In this document: positions 26,618-36,316 of the stretch, one piece after another
Layout: each line of letters begins with the position of its first letter
How positions within the stretch are numbered: position 1 is the first letter of the stretch
DNA from: Enterobacter sp. JUb54
GTDB taxonomy: Bacteria > Pseudomonadota > Gammaproteobacteria > Enterobacterales > Enterobacteriaceae
Direction: 5' to 3'
NCBI RefSeq assembly: GCF_014298075.1
Contig: NZ_CP060418.1
Coordinates: 4,216,001 to 4,280,000 of the forward strand
Length of the DNA stretch: 64,000 nucleotides
The notes under the pieces: generated by a model
Told to the model about the DNA's origin: nothing
The model's input: the letters and a program-made list of their open reading frames with translations, nothing else
The model's database searches: none
Made by a program: the position numbers and the translations under genes

Positions 26618-27328
26618 ATGGCGACAGGAAAGTCCTGCTCTCGCTGGTTTGCGGCTATTGCGGCCTTATTGATGGTGGTTAGCCTGAGTGGGTGTTTTGA
26701 TAAAGAAGGCGATCAGCGCAAAGCGTTTATCGATTTCCTGCAAAATACGGCAATGCGTAGCGGCGAACGTCTGCCGACGCTGACTGCCGATCAGAAAAAA
26801 CAGTTCGGTCCTTTTGTCTCCGATTACGCGGTGATTTACGGCTATTCACAGCAGGTAAGTCAGGCGATGGATGCAGGTCTGCGTCCGGTCGTAGATAGCG
26901 TGGGCGCGATTCGCGTTCCCCAGGATTATGTGACTCAGCGTGAACCGCTGCGCCAGGCAAACGGTGCGCTGGGCGTGCTGAGCCAGCAGCTGGAAAATGC
27001 AAAAATGCAGGCCGATGGCGCACATAGCGCGCTGAAGCAGGGTGACGATCTGAAGCCGGTCTTTGACCAGGTTTACAATAAAGTCGTGACCACTCCGGCC
27101 AATGCATTGCAGCCGCTGATCCCTGCCGCGCAGGTCTTCACGCAGCAGCTGGTACAGGTGGGTGATTTCATCGCTCAGCAAAATACTCAGGTGAGCTTCG
27201 TGGCGAACGGGATCCAGTTCCCGACGTCGCAGCAGGCCAGCCAGTACAACACCCTGATTGGCCCGCTGGCTGCCCAGCATCAGGCTTTCAACCAGGCGTG
27301 GACGGCGGCAGTTAACGCAACGCGTTAA
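26618..27328 (+). CDS. yiaF: YiaF, DUF3053 lipoprotein
   Basis: A 236-residue protein matching E. coli YiaF. The signal peptide ends in a lipobox (MVVSLSGCFD, cysteine at about residue 24). The mature part is the helical DUF3053 domain, with conserved KRAFIDFLQN-like RKAFIDFLQNTAMRSGERLP and QQNTQVSFVANGIQFPTSQQ. It is likely anchored to a membrane facing the periplasm; the function is unknown. The ATG at 26618 is chosen for its AAGGAG 7 bases upstream and because the signal peptide then starts the protein. Confidence 0.9.
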   Translation: MATGKSCSRWFAAIAALLMVVSLSGCFDKEGDQRKAFIDFLQNTAMRSGERLPTLTADQKKQFGPFVSDYAVIYGYSQQVSQAMDAGLRPVVDSVGAIRVPQDYVTQREPLRQANGALGVLSQQLENAKMQADGAHSALKQGDDLKPVFDQVYNKVVTTPANALQPLIPAAQVFTQQLVQVGDFIAQQNTQVSFVANGIQFPTSQQASQYNTLIGPLAAQHQAFNQAWTAAVNATR

Positions 27329-27413
27329 TCGGTTTGCCACCCCGGGTCTGGCTCTGAGGCCGACCCGGGAGACTGCCCGGCCGTATGCTGCCGGGTAGTA
27401 TCAGCTTATCCCT

Positions 27414-28385
27414 TCACTTTACCTGCGGGTTAACGCAGTTTTTGTCCACCTGACCATTCAGCGCATCAATCAGGTTATCTACCGCACAGGCCGCCATGTT
27501 GTAGCGGGTCTCATGGGTAGCGGAACCGATATGCGGCAGCGCGACGACATTCGGCAGACTCAGCAACGGAGAGTCTTTCGCCAGCGGTTCCTGCTCGAAA
27601 ACATCAAGCCCCGCCGCGTGGATTTCGCCTTGCTGTAATGCTGCGATCAGCGCCTGTTCATCAACGACCGGACCGCGTCCGGCATTAATAAAGATGGCGG
27701 AGGACTTCATTAGGGCAAATTTGTCGGCGTTGAACAGATGATGCGTTTCCGCGGTCAACGGCAGGATCAGGCAGACCACATCGGCTTCCTGCAGCAGCGT
27801 ATCCAGATCGCAGTAACGCGCGTTGAAGCGCTCCTCCGCCTGTGGATGTCGGCTGCGGGCATTGTACAGAATCGGCATGCCGAAACCGGCGTGCGCCCGT
27901 TGTGCCAGCGCCATCCCAATGCGGCCCATGCCGACGATCCCCAGCGTTTTGTGGTGCACATCGGTGCCGAACCAATCCGGACCAATGCTTTTGGTCCACT
28001 CCCCGGCTTTCACGCGATTCGCCACTTCGACGACGCGACGCGACGTGCTTAACACCAGCGCCATCACCGTATCGGCCACCGTTTCGGTGAGCACGGTCGG
28101 CGTATGCATCAGAAGCACCTTACGCGCGTTCAGCGCCGCAACATCGAAGTTGTCGTAGCCGACGGAGATGGTTGAGGTAGCACGAAGCCTGGGCATTTTC
28201 TCCAGTAACGCGGCATCAACTTTTTCGCTCGATCCCAGCAGCCCTACCGCGTTGGCAAAGGCATCGGCGTGCTGCTGGATAGTGTCGTGGCTCAGATTCT
28301 TAACCTGAGTCACGGTAAAGTGTTTTTCCAGACGTTGTAGCAGGTCGTCGGGAAGCGTTTTGTAGAGAATAACGGACGGCTTCAT
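27414..28385 (-). CDS. ghrB: Glyoxylate/hydroxypyruvate reductase B; 2-ketogluconate reductase
   Basis: A 323-residue D-2-hydroxyacid dehydrogenase matching E. coli GhrB (YiaE, TkrA; 324). The NAD(P)-binding motif is [13 protein letters not shown]. The catalytic triad is visible as Arg in [10 protein letters not shown], Glu in [10 protein letters not shown] and His in LPHIGSAT. It reduces hydroxypyruvate, glyoxylate and 2-keto-D-gluconate. It lies 23 bp downstream of a 2-ketogluconate transporter and kinase gene, so it probably serves here as the KguD step, reducing 2-ketogluconate 6-phosphate to 6-phosphogluconate. That role is inferred from context. Confidence 0.92.
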   Translation of the reverse strand: MKPSVILYKTLPDDLLQRLEKHFTVTQVKNLSHDTIQQHADAFANAVGLLGSSEKVDAALLEKMPRLRATSTISVGYDNFDVAALNARKVLLMHTPTVLTETVADTVMALVLSTSRRVVEVANRVKAGEWTKSIGPDWFGTDVHHKTLGIVGMGRIGMALAQRAHAGFGMPILYNARSRHPQAEERFNARYCDLDTLLQEADVVCLILPLTAETHHLFNADKFALMKSSAIFINAGRGPVVDEQALIAALQQGEIHAAGLDVFEQEPLAKDSPLLSLPNVVALPHIGSATHETRYNMAACAVDNLIDALNGQVDKNCVNPQVK

Positions 28386-28408
28386 GCGGATCTCCCTGGT
28401 GATAAAGG

Positions 28409-29689
28409 TCAGGCGTGTCGAGCGCCAAGCGGAAGTTTTTGATGATTAGCAGGCTTAACAATTAAAGTAAGCCATACCGAGACGAAAAGCGCCACCCCCA
28501 TGAAAATGTATGAGGCGGACGGGCTGCCGGTGCTGCCGTTCAGGTAACCCACGAACCACGAGCCAAAGAACGAACCTAACGCACCCATGCTGTTAATCAG
28601 CGCCATCGCGCCGCCGGCGACGTTACGTGGCAGCATTTCCGGGATAATGGCGAAGAACGGGCCATAAGGGGCATACATCGCTGCACCGGCAATCACCAGC
28701 AGGGTATATGAAGCCCAGAAATGGTTGGCGCCGACCGCCCAGGAACCGATAAAGGCCAGCCCGCCAATCAGCAGCAGCGGCCAGACGAACAGTTTACGGT
28801 TTTGCATTTTATCGGACGCCCATGACACTACGATCATCGCGACAGTTGCGGCCAGGTACGGTACGGAAGAGAGCCAGCCCACTTCCACCATGCCCATATT
28901 GACACCGCCGCTGCGGATAATCGACGGCAGCCACAGGACGAAACCGTACACCCCGATGCTCCAGGCAAAATACTGCATGCACAGCAGAATAACGTTACGT
29001 GAACGGAAGGCTTCGCCGTAGTTACGCACGGCTTTGATGCCCTGCTGTTCGCTTTCCAGTTGCGCCTGCAGCGCCGCTTTTTCGCTTTCAGCAAGCCAGT
29101 TGACCTGTGACGGTTTGTCTTTTACCAGCACCCACCAGCAGAAGGCCCAAAGCACCGCTGGGACGCCTTCAATAATGAACATTTCACGCCAGCCGAAGGA
29201 CTGAATCAGGTAGCCGGATACCACCGACATCCACAGTACCGTGACCGGGTTCCCCAGAATTAAGAAGGTATTGGCCCGCGAGCGTTCAGATTTGGTAAAC
29301 CAGTTACTGATGTAAATCAGCATGGCCGGCATCACTGCCGCTTCGACGACGCCCAGAATAAAGCGGATAGCCGCCAGCGCCGGAATATTGTGTACCATGC
29401 CGGTCAGCGAGGCGCAGGCACCCCACAGAATCAGACAGATAAAAATCAGTTTGCGCACGCTGCGGCGCTCGGCGTAAATCGCCCCCGGGATCTGGAAGAA
29501 GAAATAGCCGAGGAAGAAAAGCGCCCCCAGGAGCGACGACACCCCTTTGGTAATGCCTAAATCTTCAGTAATGCCCGCTGCCGAAGCAAAACTGAAGTTT
29601 GCGCGGTCGAGGTACGCCAGGCTGTACGTGATAAACACGATAGGCATGATGTACCACCAACGTTTTGCTGCATTGGTTGAGCTGTTCAT
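28409..29689 (-). CDS. kguT: 2-Ketogluconate transporter KguT-like (MFS, ACS family)
   Basis: A 426-residue permease of the anion:cation symporter family with twelve hydrophobic helices. Typical features are [14 protein letters not shown] in helix 1, [14 protein letters not shown] in loop 2-3 and [23 protein letters not shown]. Relatives carry sugar acids (glucarate, galactonate, 2-ketogluconate). Its place between a ketosugar kinase and ghrB, with an isomerase and a PtxS-like regulator upstream, matches the Pseudomonas kguE-kguK-kguT-kguD operon and supports the 2-ketogluconate assignment. A gap of 83 bp separates it from kguK. Confidence 0.78.
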   Translation of the reverse strand: MNSSTNAAKRWWYIMPIVFITYSLAYLDRANFSFASAAGITEDLGITKGVSSLLGALFFLGYFFFQIPGAIYAERRSVRKLIFICLILWGACASLTGMVHNIPALAAIRFILGVVEAAVMPAMLIYISNWFTKSERSRANTFLILGNPVTVLWMSVVSGYLIQSFGWREMFIIEGVPAVLWAFCWWVLVKDKPSQVNWLAESEKAALQAQLESEQQGIKAVRNYGEAFRSRNVILLCMQYFAWSIGVYGFVLWLPSIIRSGGVNMGMVEVGWLSSVPYLAATVAMIVVSWASDKMQNRKLFVWPLLLIGGLAFIGSWAVGANHFWASYTLLVIAGAAMYAPYGPFFAIIPEMLPRNVAGGAMALINSMGALGSFFGSWFVGYLNGSTGSPSASYIFMGVALFVSVWLTLIVKPANHQKLPLGARHA

Positions 29690-29772
29690 AGGCTTGCCTC
29701 TAAAGTTGAGGTTTATGATGCCGCCGCTGTATGTAGGGTACAGAAGAGGCTGTTATGGTTCGCCAGCCTGGG

Positions 29773-30741
29773 CTATTCGCCCAGCGCCTCGCGAGTCGGT
29801 AATCCTTCGCTATCGCCCTGGACCTGAATCGCCAGCGCGCCGATGCGGTTCCCGCGTTGCACCGCATGATGCAGCGCGTGACCTTCCAGCAGGGCGCTGA
29901 TCACCCCGACGGCAAAACCATCGCCAGCGCCCACGGTATCAACCACGTTGTCGACGGTGACGGCGGCGACCGCCCCTTGCTCACCCGCGGCGGTTTTAAA
30001 CCAGGCGCCGTCGGAGCCGGTTTTAATAATCACCGCCTGCACGCCGCGCGTCAGATAGAAATCTGCGATACCTTCCGGGGTCTGCTGGCCGGTGAGGATC
30101 ATCCCTTCTTTCAGGCCCGGCAGAACCCAATCGGCCTGGAAGGCCAGCTGGTTAAGCTTCTCGACCATGTCGGCCTCACTCTTCCACAGCACCGGGCGCA
30201 GGTTAGGATCGAAAGAGATCGTTTTCCCCTGGGCTTTCATGGTGCTGGCCGCATGATCCAGCAGGGTATATGAGCTTTCTGACAGTGCCGCCGCCACGCC
30301 GCTGAGGTGCAGATGGCGGGCGCTGGCGAAGTAATCGGCGTGGAAATCATCCGTCGAGAGGTGGCTGGCGGCGGAGCCTTTACGGAAGTACTCCACAATG
30401 GGATCGGTTCCATTTTCGACTTTTGATTTCAGCTGGAAGCCGGTTGCGTAACGGCTGTCTTCGCTAACGCCGCGCGCATCAATGCCCTCTTTTGCCAGTG
30501 AACGCAGGACAAAACGGCCGAAGCTGTCCTTGCCGACGCGGCTGACCCAGCCCACTTTCAGCCCCAGACGAGCCAGACCGGTGGCGACGTTTAACTCCGC
30601 CCCTGCCACGCGTTTGATAAAGTGCTCGACGTCGGCCAGATCGCCGGTTTGCGTGGCGACAAACATGGCCATCGCTTCGCCAATGGTGATGACATCTAAT
30701 GGGGTTTGCGTGTTCGAGCTTTCTATCACCTTGTTTTCCAT
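29773..30741 (-). CDS. kguK: 2-Ketogluconate kinase KguK-like (PfkB family)
   Basis: A 322-residue ribokinase/PfkB-family sugar kinase. Signature one is AGAELNVATGLARLG (about residues 48-62). Signature two contains DTVGAGDGFAVGVI with the catalytic aspartate. It is expected to phosphorylate 2-keto-D-gluconate at C6 in the cytoplasm. A closely related possibility is 2-keto-3-deoxygluconate kinase (KdgK); the surrounding kguE/kguT/ghrB genes and PtxS-like regulator favour KguK. Its ATG comes 3 bases after the kguE stop with GGAG just before, so the two are translationally coupled. Confidence 0.78.
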   Translation of the reverse strand: MENKVIESSNTQTPLDVITIGEAMAMFVATQTGDLADVEHFIKRVAGAELNVATGLARLGLKVGWVSRVGKDSFGRFVLRSLAKEGIDARGVSEDSRYATGFQLKSKVENGTDPIVEYFRKGSAASHLSTDDFHADYFASARHLHLSGVAAALSESSYTLLDHAASTMKAQGKTISFDPNLRPVLWKSEADMVEKLNQLAFQADWVLPGLKEGMILTGQQTPEGIADFYLTRGVQAVIIKTGSDGAWFKTAAGEQGAVAAVTVDNVVDTVGAGDGFAVGVISALLEGHALHHAVQRGNRIGALAIQVQGDSEGLPTREALGE

Positions 30742-30744
30742 GGC

Positions 30745-31494
30745 TTACTCCTCGCGTAGCAAATTGACGTAGCGGCGGGTCACGGCCGTCAGATCGTGGC
30801 CAACCAGCGGAAATTCGATACCGCGCGGGGCATCGGCGGGCAGGTTATCGAGCAGGGCCAGCCAGCGCGTCGGCGCTTCATCAGGGGGAACGGCGCGATA
30901 GTTTTCCAGGTGAGGTTCTGCGGCTTTGACATGGATATAGCTGACGGTGGGCGCCAGATGGCGGGCGGCCTCTTCGGGCGAATCGCCAACCCACAGCCAG
31001 TTCCCCATATCGAAGGTCAGGGTCACCGGCAGCTGTTTCACCCGGCAGGCGGACTGAAAGCGCAGCATCGGCGCCAGCTGGCCGCAGTCGGTCTGGTCGT
31101 TTTCCACCACCAGCGCCATGCCGCTCTCCTGCAAAGTGTGGCGCAGCGTTTCCAGATCCTGGTGATGGGTGAAGTGGCCCAGCGACAGTTTCAACCACAG
31201 GGCGTTGAGGGTTTGCGCCTCCTGCAGCAGCGCCGGCAGGCGCGGGTTGAGGGCGCCATTGGCTTCAAACAGGGCTTCCGGCGCGGAATAGCAGGCTAAC
31301 AGGCTATGGCGCTCGATGTCCGCCGCCAGCGCGGGCAGCTGATTGAGCTCGTCCGCGCTGAATAATTCACGGCGGATTTCCACGCCGTCGGCGCCGGAGC
31401 CGGCGATAAACGGCAGTACGGCGGATTGCCCACCCAGTTCCTTAATGCGATCGTGACCATAGGCGGCGGTCACGACAATAATCTTTCTGGCCAT
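30745..31494 (-). CDS. kguE: KguE-like sugar phosphate isomerase/epimerase
   Basis: A 249-residue TIM-barrel protein of the AP-endonuclease-2/xylose-isomerase-like superfamily. Candidate metal-site residues lie in ADGVEIRRELF, MALVVENDQTD (Glu) and TLTFDMGNWLWVGDSPEE. KguE is the first gene of the Pseudomonas 2-ketogluconate operon and its exact reaction is still unclear. The ATG at 31494 is chosen because GGGAG lies 8 bases upstream. A further ATG at 31557 would read through the operator and promoter. Confidence 0.75.
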   Translation of the reverse strand: MARKIIVVTAAYGHDRIKELGGQSAVLPFIAGSGADGVEIRRELFSADELNQLPALAADIERHSLLACYSAPEALFEANGALNPRLPALLQEAQTLNALWLKLSLGHFTHHQDLETLRHTLQESGMALVVENDQTDCGQLAPMLRFQSACRVKQLPVTLTFDMGNWLWVGDSPEEAARHLAPTVSYIHVKAAEPHLENYRAVPPDEAPTRWLALLDNLPADAPRGIEFPLVGHDLTAVTRRYVNLLREE

Positions 31495-31528
31495 CTGACA
31501 AACTCCCGGTAGCACTGTAGCGAATCTT

Positions 31529-31557
31529 TCTATAACGCTAGATGGTACCGGTTCCAA
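31529..31557 (-). promoter_or_regulatory. kgu operon promoter with PtxS-type operator
   Basis: On the minus strand there is a -35 TTGGAA (31552-31557), a 17-base spacer and a -10 TATAGA (31529-31534). A near-perfect palindrome, TGGAACCGGTACCA on that strand (31543-31556), covers the end of the -35 and the spacer. It has the CCGG-centred form of LacI-family operators and agrees at 11 of 14 positions with the Pseudomonas PtxS site TGAAACCGGTTTCA as I remember it. Occupancy here would block RNA polymerase. Confidence 0.68.
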
Positions 31558-31604
31558 AGGAAAGCGAAGGATGTCTGATTTATGATCACCATCACGAAGG
31601 ATGA

Positions 31605-32621
31605 TTAGCGGGAGGTGGAGCCGCGCACGATCAGCTCGCCGGAAAATACCCGCTCGCAGACAGGATCGTTGCTGCCTTCAATACGCCGAACCACCTGTTC
31701 AACGGCGGCATAGCCAATCTGCCACGTGGGTTGTTTCAGGGTAGTGATGCCCACGCCAGCCAGCTCCGCCCACTCCAGCTCATCGAAACCGAGCAGGCCA
31801 ATATCGCTGCCCCAAATCAGGTCGACCCGTTTGAGTGCGCGCGCAATCTGCAGCGTCAGCGCGCCGTTGGCGGAAATCAGCGCCTTGCGCATGCCGCGAT
31901 GCCGGGAGTAGAACTGGCGCAGCACCGTATCCAGCATCGCGCCGTCGTTAAGCTGGACTTCGGCGTTCTCCGCGACGATGCCGGTGTGGCGCTGGATCGT
32001 GGCGCGAAACGCGCTCAGGCGCTCGCGGCGGGTGTTCACCGAACCCAGCGGTTCACTCAGGAACAGCAGGGCCTCGAAGCCTTTCTCTACCAGATGCTCT
32101 GTCGCCGTAGTCGCGGCCTGGGTGTTGTCCAGACCGACGACGTCACAGGCGAAATCAGGAATTTTGCGGTCGATAAGCACCATCGGCAGCGCCGACTGTT
32201 GCAGGCGATTCAGCCCCTCTTCACGCATCCCCACCGCATTGACGACGATACCTTCAACCTGATAGCTGCGCAGCAGGTCGAGATAGTGCAGCTCCTGGTC
32301 GAGCTGGTTGTTGGTATTACACACCAGCAGGGTAAAGCCTTTCTCCCGGCAGGCGGCTTCGATACCGCTGAGGACATTGACGGAGTAGGGGTTGGTGATG
32401 TCGGCGATAATCAGGCCAATAAGCCGGGTCCGGCCATGCTTCAGCCCGCGCGCCATCAGGCTGGGGTGATAGTTGAGTTCAGCAATTGCGGCTTCAATTC
32501 TGGCCAGCAGGTCATCGGAAAGCAGGTGTTTTTCGCCATTGAGATAGCGTGAAATACTGGTTTTTCCGGTCTTTGCGGCTTTCGCCACATCGCTAATAGT
32601 TGCTCGCGCCGCTTTCGCCAT
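31605..32621 (-). CDS. LacI-family repressor, PtxS-like, of the 2-ketogluconate operon
   Basis: A 338-residue LacI/GalR regulator. The N-terminal helix-turn-helix (ATISDVAKAAKTGKTSISRYL, about residues 7-27) and hinge (MARGLKHGRTRLIG) are followed by a periplasmic-binding-protein-like effector domain ending with PTWQIGYAAVEQVVRRIEG. It lies upstream of, and in the same direction as, kguE-kguK-kguT-ghrB, and a palindromic operator sits between them. In Pseudomonas the homologous PtxS releases its operator on binding 2-ketogluconate. The assignment is from context and operator; a GntR(gluconate)-type LacI regulator is the alternative. Confidence 0.78.
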   Translation of the reverse strand: MAKAARATISDVAKAAKTGKTSISRYLNGEKHLLSDDLLARIEAAIAELNYHPSLMARGLKHGRTRLIGLIIADITNPYSVNVLSGIEAACREKGFTLLVCNTNNQLDQELHYLDLLRSYQVEGIVVNAVGMREEGLNRLQQSALPMVLIDRKIPDFACDVVGLDNTQAATTATEHLVEKGFEALLFLSEPLGSVNTRRERLSAFRATIQRHTGIVAENAEVQLNDGAMLDTVLRQFYSRHRGMRKALISANGALTLQIARALKRVDLIWGSDIGLLGFDELEWAELAGVGITTLKQPTWQIGYAAVEQVVRRIEGSNDPVCERVFSGELIVRGSTSR

Positions 32622-32685
32622 GATGGCATCCTTTGCTGAAATCTGGAGAACACCTTAGCGCGAAAATTGGCTATATCAAGCATTT

Positions 32686-32713
32686 TGCCCGGCAGGTGAG
32701 CGTTGCCGGGCGG
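32686..32713. repeat. REP-like hairpin upstream of the LacI-family gene
   Basis: GCCCGGCA (about 32686-32693) and TGCCGGGC (about 32705-32712) form an 8-bp perfect stem around GGTGAGCGT. There is no T-tract on either strand. It lies between yiaD's end and the regulator's start and may be a single REP-type unit or a yiaD 3' stabiliser. Confidence 0.4.
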
Positions 32714-32746
32714 AGGAAACCGCAATCGGTGCAATGACCGGCGGGA

Positions 32747-33409
32747 TTACTGGAGCGGGCTGAGGGTGATTTCCACGCGACGGTTCTGCGCTTTGCCTTC
32801 TGCCGTACTGTTGCTGGCAATCGGGTTCGCCGGGCCCAGTCCGCTGGTGCGGATACGGTTTGCGGAAACGCCCTGGGTGATCAACGCGCTGGCGACGCTG
32901 TCGGCACGTTGCTGTGACAGACGCATATTCAGATCCTGACCGCCGGTGCTGTCGGTATAGCCCACGACGTTCACCGCGGTTTTTTCATACTCTTTCAGAA
33001 CCATTGCCACGCCGGTCAGGGTGTTGGCGCCGGCAGGTTTCAGGTTGGCGCTGCTGCTGTCGAAAGTGACGTTATTCGGCATGTTCAGCACGATGTTATC
33101 GCCATTTCGCGTCACGCTGACCCCGGTTCCCTGCATTTTCTCGCGCAGTTTTGCTTCCTGCACATCCATGTAATAACCGATACCGCCGCCCAGCGCCGCC
33201 CCGGCTGCTGCGCCAATCAACGCACCTTTACCGCGATCTTTTTTCGACGAGGAGAGGGCGCCTACGCCCGCGCCGACCAGTGAGCCGATGCCGGCACCGA
33301 TCCCGGATTTGCCCGCTTCGCGTTCGCCGGTGTACGGGTTAGTGGTACAGCCAGAAATGGCCAGGGTGCCGCTAACTACCGCCGCAATCATGAGTACGCT
33401 TTTTTTCAT
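32747..33409 (-). CDS. yiaD: Outer-membrane lipoprotein YiaD (OmpA-like C-terminus)
   Basis: A 220-residue protein matching E. coli YiaD (219). A lipoprotein signal (LAISGC, cysteine about residue 21) is followed by a glycine-zipper region (GIGAGIGSLVGAGVGAL and GALIGAAAGAALGGGIGYY) and a C-terminal OmpA peptidoglycan-binding domain (VNVVGYTDSTGGQDLNMRLS, SQQRADSVASAL, RRVEITL). It likely bridges membrane and cell wall. In E. coli it was found as a multicopy suppressor of a bamB-related folding defect. The gene is monocistronic and divergent from bisC. Confidence 0.92.
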   Translation of the reverse strand: MKKSVLMIAAVVSGTLAISGCTTNPYTGEREAGKSGIGAGIGSLVGAGVGALSSSKKDRGKGALIGAAAGAALGGGIGYYMDVQEAKLREKMQGTGVSVTRNGDNIVLNMPNNVTFDSSSANLKPAGANTLTGVAMVLKEYEKTAVNVVGYTDSTGGQDLNMRLSQQRADSVASALITQGVSANRIRTSGLGPANPIASNSTAEGKAQNRRVEITLSPLQ

Positions 33410-33576
33410 GTTATTTCCTTAATCCTTTTTATTCTTTGTCACAGCGCGCGTGACGGTTGATTATGACGCCCAAAAGCGTAGAAAATTCCCCGGATAACAT
33501 CTCTTTTTGTAAATAACATTGAACGGTCGCGTAACAGACCGTCACCACACCTGCATTCGCTGACCAGGAGCCTGCT

Positions 33577-35907
33577 TTGCCAACCTCATCTGCAACCGAA
33601 ACCATCTTAACCGCAGCCCACTGGGGGCCAATGCTGGTTGAAACGGATGGAGAAAATGTCCTCTCGTCTCGCGGCGCGCTGGAGACCTCTTTCGCCAACT
33701 CGCTGCAAACCGCCGTGCGCGAGCAAGTGCATAGCAAAACCCGCGTGCGCTATCCGATGGTACGGAAAGGTTTTCTGGACTCGCCGGAGCACCCGCAGGG
33801 TGTTCGTGGCCAGGATGAGTTTGTCCGGGTGAGCTGGCAGCAGGCGCTGGATCTTATCCATACCCAGCACCGACGGATCCGGGAAAGTTACGGGCCCGCA
33901 TCGATTTTTGCCGGTTCCTACGGCTGGCGCTCTAACGGCGTCCTGCACAAAGCGGCGACGTTATTGCAACGCTATATGAGCCTGGCGGGGGGATACACCG
34001 GCCACCTGGGTGACTATTCCACCGGGGCGGCGCAGGCGATTATGCCGTATGTCGTGGGTGGCAATGAGGTGTATCAGCAGCAAACCAGCTGGCCGATGGT
34101 GCTGGAGCACAGCGATGTGGTGGTGCTGTGGAGCGCCAACCCGCTGAATACGCTAAAAATTGCCTGGAACGCTTCCGATGAGCAGGGGATCGAATGGTTT
34201 GACCGGCTGCGCAAAAGCGGCAAGCGGGTGATCTGTATCGATCCGATGCGATCGGAAACCGTGGATTTCTTCGGCCAGGACGGCGAGTGGATCGCGCCCC
34301 ATATGGGCACGGACGTGGCGATGATGCTGGGGATCGCCCATACGCTGGTGGAAAACGGCTGGCAGGACACGGCGTTTCTTGCGCGCTACACCAGCGGCTA
34401 TGACATTTTCGCCCGCTACCTGACCGGCGAGAGCGACGGCACACCGAAAAGTGCCGAGTGGGCCGCCGATATCTGCGGCGTTAGCGCAGCTAAGATCCGT
34501 GAACTGGCGGCGTTATTCCACGAAAATACCACCATGCTGATGTCCGGCTGGGGAATGCAGCGCCAGCAGTACGGTGAGCAAAAACACTGGATGCTGGTGA
34601 CTCTCGCCGCGATGCTGGGGCAGATTGGTACCCCTGGCGGTGGCTTCGGGCTTTCTTACCATTTTTCCAATGGCGGCAACCCCACCCGACGGGCGGCGGT
34701 GCTGGCATCGATGCAGGGCAGCGTGGCGGGCGGCACTGACGCCGTTGATAAAATCCCGGTGGCGCGTATCGTCGAAGCGCTGGAAAACCCCGGCGCCGCG
34801 TATCAGCATAACGGGATGGACCGCCACTTCCCGGATATCCGTTTCGTCTGGTGGGCGGGCGGCGCCAACTTTACCCATCACCAGGATACCAACCGCCTGA
34901 TCCAGGCGTGGCAGAAGCCGGAGCTTATCGTGATTTCCGAATGCTTCTGGACCGCCGCCGCTCGTCATGCCGATATCGTTTTGCCGGCGACTACCTCGTT
35001 TGAACGTCACGATCTGACGATGACCGGGGATTACAGCAACCAGCATCTGGTCCCGATGAAGCGCGTGGTGGCGCCGCGCGATGAGGCGCGGGATGATTTT
35101 GACGTCTTTGCCGATCTCAGCGAGCGGTGGGAAGCCGGGGGCCGTGAGCGCTTTACGGAAGGGAAAAGTGATCTACAGTGGCTGGAGAGTTTCTACCAGA
35201 TTGCGGCGCAACGCGGGGCGAGCCAGCAGGTCACCCTGCCGCCGTTTGAGCAATTCTGGCAGGCTAACCAGCTGATAGAGATGCCGGAGAACCCGGAGAA
35301 TGCGCGCTTTGCCCGCTTCGCCGACTTCCGCGCCGACCCGCAGGCCCATCCGTTGAAAACCGCCAGCGGAAAAATTGAGATCCACTCCCCGACGATTGCC
35401 GGTTTTGCCTATCCCGACTGTCCGCCACACCCGATGTGGCTGGCACCGGATGAGTGGCACGGTAACGCGCAGGCCGGGCAGCTGCAGGTTCTCTCGGCGC
35501 ACCCGGCGCATCGTCTGCACAGCCAGCTTAACCACACATCGCTACGTGAACGTTACGCCGTTGCCGGCCGTGAACCGCTGACCATACACCCGCAGGATGC
35601 GCAGGCGCGCAATATTGCCGACGGTGATGTGGTGCGGGTCTGGAACGCGCGGGGCCAGGTGCTGGCCGGCGCGGTGGTGACCGACGGCATTCGTCCGGGC
35701 GTTATCTGCCTGCACGAAGGCGCCTGGCCTGATATTGACCCGCAGGCGGGCATCTGCAAAAACGGCGCGGTGAACATGCTGACCAAAGATATCCCGACCT
35801 CGCGGCTGGGCAACGGCTGCGCCGGAAATACGGCGCTGGCGTGGCTGGAGAAATATGATGGTCCCGCGCTGACGCTTACAGCGTTTGATCCGCCGGCCAA
35901 TGCATAA
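33577..35907 (+). CDS. bisC: Biotin sulfoxide reductase BisC
   Basis: A 776-residue molybdopterin enzyme of the DMSO reductase family, matching E. coli BisC (777). It reduces biotin sulfoxide, and in E. coli free methionine-S-sulfoxide, in the cytoplasm. The molybdenum-ligand serine is in [11 protein letters not shown]. Pterin-binding stretches include [25 protein letters not shown] and [14 protein letters not shown]. There is no N-terminal iron-sulfur motif and no twin-arginine signal, which separates it from periplasmic TorA/DmsA types. The start appears to be TTG at 33577, with AGGAG 6 bases upstream. Its 3' end overlaps the convergent yiaC gene by 32 bases. Confidence 0.93.
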   Translation: MPTSSATETILTAAHWGPMLVETDGENVLSSRGALETSFANSLQTAVREQVHSKTRVRYPMVRKGFLDSPEHPQGVRGQDEFVRVSWQQALDLIHTQHRRIRESYGPASIFAGSYGWRSNGVLHKAATLLQRYMSLAGGYTGHLGDYSTGAAQAIMPYVVGGNEVYQQQTSWPMVLEHSDVVVLWSANPLNTLKIAWNASDEQGIEWFDRLRKSGKRVICIDPMRSETVDFFGQDGEWIAPHMGTDVAMMLGIAHTLVENGWQDTAFLARYTSGYDIFARYLTGESDGTPKSAEWAADICGVSAAKIRELAALFHENTTMLMSGWGMQRQQYGEQKHWMLVTLAAMLGQIGTPGGGFGLSYHFSNGGNPTRRAAVLASMQGSVAGGTDAVDKIPVARIVEALENPGAAYQHNGMDRHFPDIRFVWWAGGANFTHHQDTNRLIQAWQKPELIVISECFWTAAARHADIVLPATTSFERHDLTMTGDYSNQHLVPMKRVVAPRDEARDDFDVFADLSERWEAGGRERFTEGKSDLQWLESFYQIAAQRGASQQVTLPPFEQFWQANQLIEMPENPENARFARFADFRADPQAHPLKTASGKIEIHSPTIAGFAYPDCPPHPMWLAPDEWHGNAQAGQLQVLSAHPAHRLHSQLNHTSLRERYAVAGREPLTIHPQDAQARNIADGDVVRVWNARGQVLAGAVVTDGIRPGVICLHEGAWPDIDPQAGICKNGAVNMLTKDIPTSRLGNGCAGNTALAWLEKYDGPALTLTAFDPPANA

Positions 35908-36316
35908 TCCAGGTCGGCTGTAAGGTATCATCCTGCCATGCGCAGTCTTCTATCCGGAAGCCTTGCGCATGGTAGAAATTCACCGCCTCAACGTTTTTCT
36001 GATACACCTCCAGACTTAGCCAGAGGTAATGCTGTTTGACCTCCTCCAGCAGCGCGCTGCCGATGCCCCGCCGAATGGCATCCGGGGCGACGAACAGCGC
36101 ACCGATAAAGCGGGCTTCCATGACGCTGACAAACCCTTTGACCACGCCATGCTCTTCCCACACCCAGCTGCTGGCGGCGGGCAGATAGACATCGCGCACT
36201 ACCGCGAGACTCTCATGCCAGTATGCTTCACGGATAAACGGATGCGCATGAATGGTGCTTTCCAGCCACAGGGTGAGCAGCGGAGCGGTATCGTTAGCGT
36301 CCCACTTGCGGATCAT
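35876..36316 (-). CDS. yiaC: GNAT acetyltransferase YiaC
   Basis: A 146-residue GNAT-fold protein, the same length as E. coli YiaC, which has been shown to acetylate protein lysines. The acetyl-CoA loop is [17 protein letters not shown] (about residues 77-93), followed by [18 protein letters not shown] and the closing PTWIMHWP. The second of two adjacent ATGs (36314-36316) is chosen because it is 5 bases from GGAGG and matches the E. coli start; the first would be at 36319. The gene starts inside the 3' end of tag and runs with it as an operon. Confidence 0.9.
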   Translation of the reverse strand: MIRKWDANDTAPLLTLWLESTIHAHPFIREAYWHESLAVVRDVYLPAASSWVWEEHGVVKGFVSVMEARFIGALFVAPDAIRRGIGSALLEEVKQHYLWLSLEVYQKNVEAVNFYHAQGFRIEDCAWQDDTLQPTWIMHWPADQTL

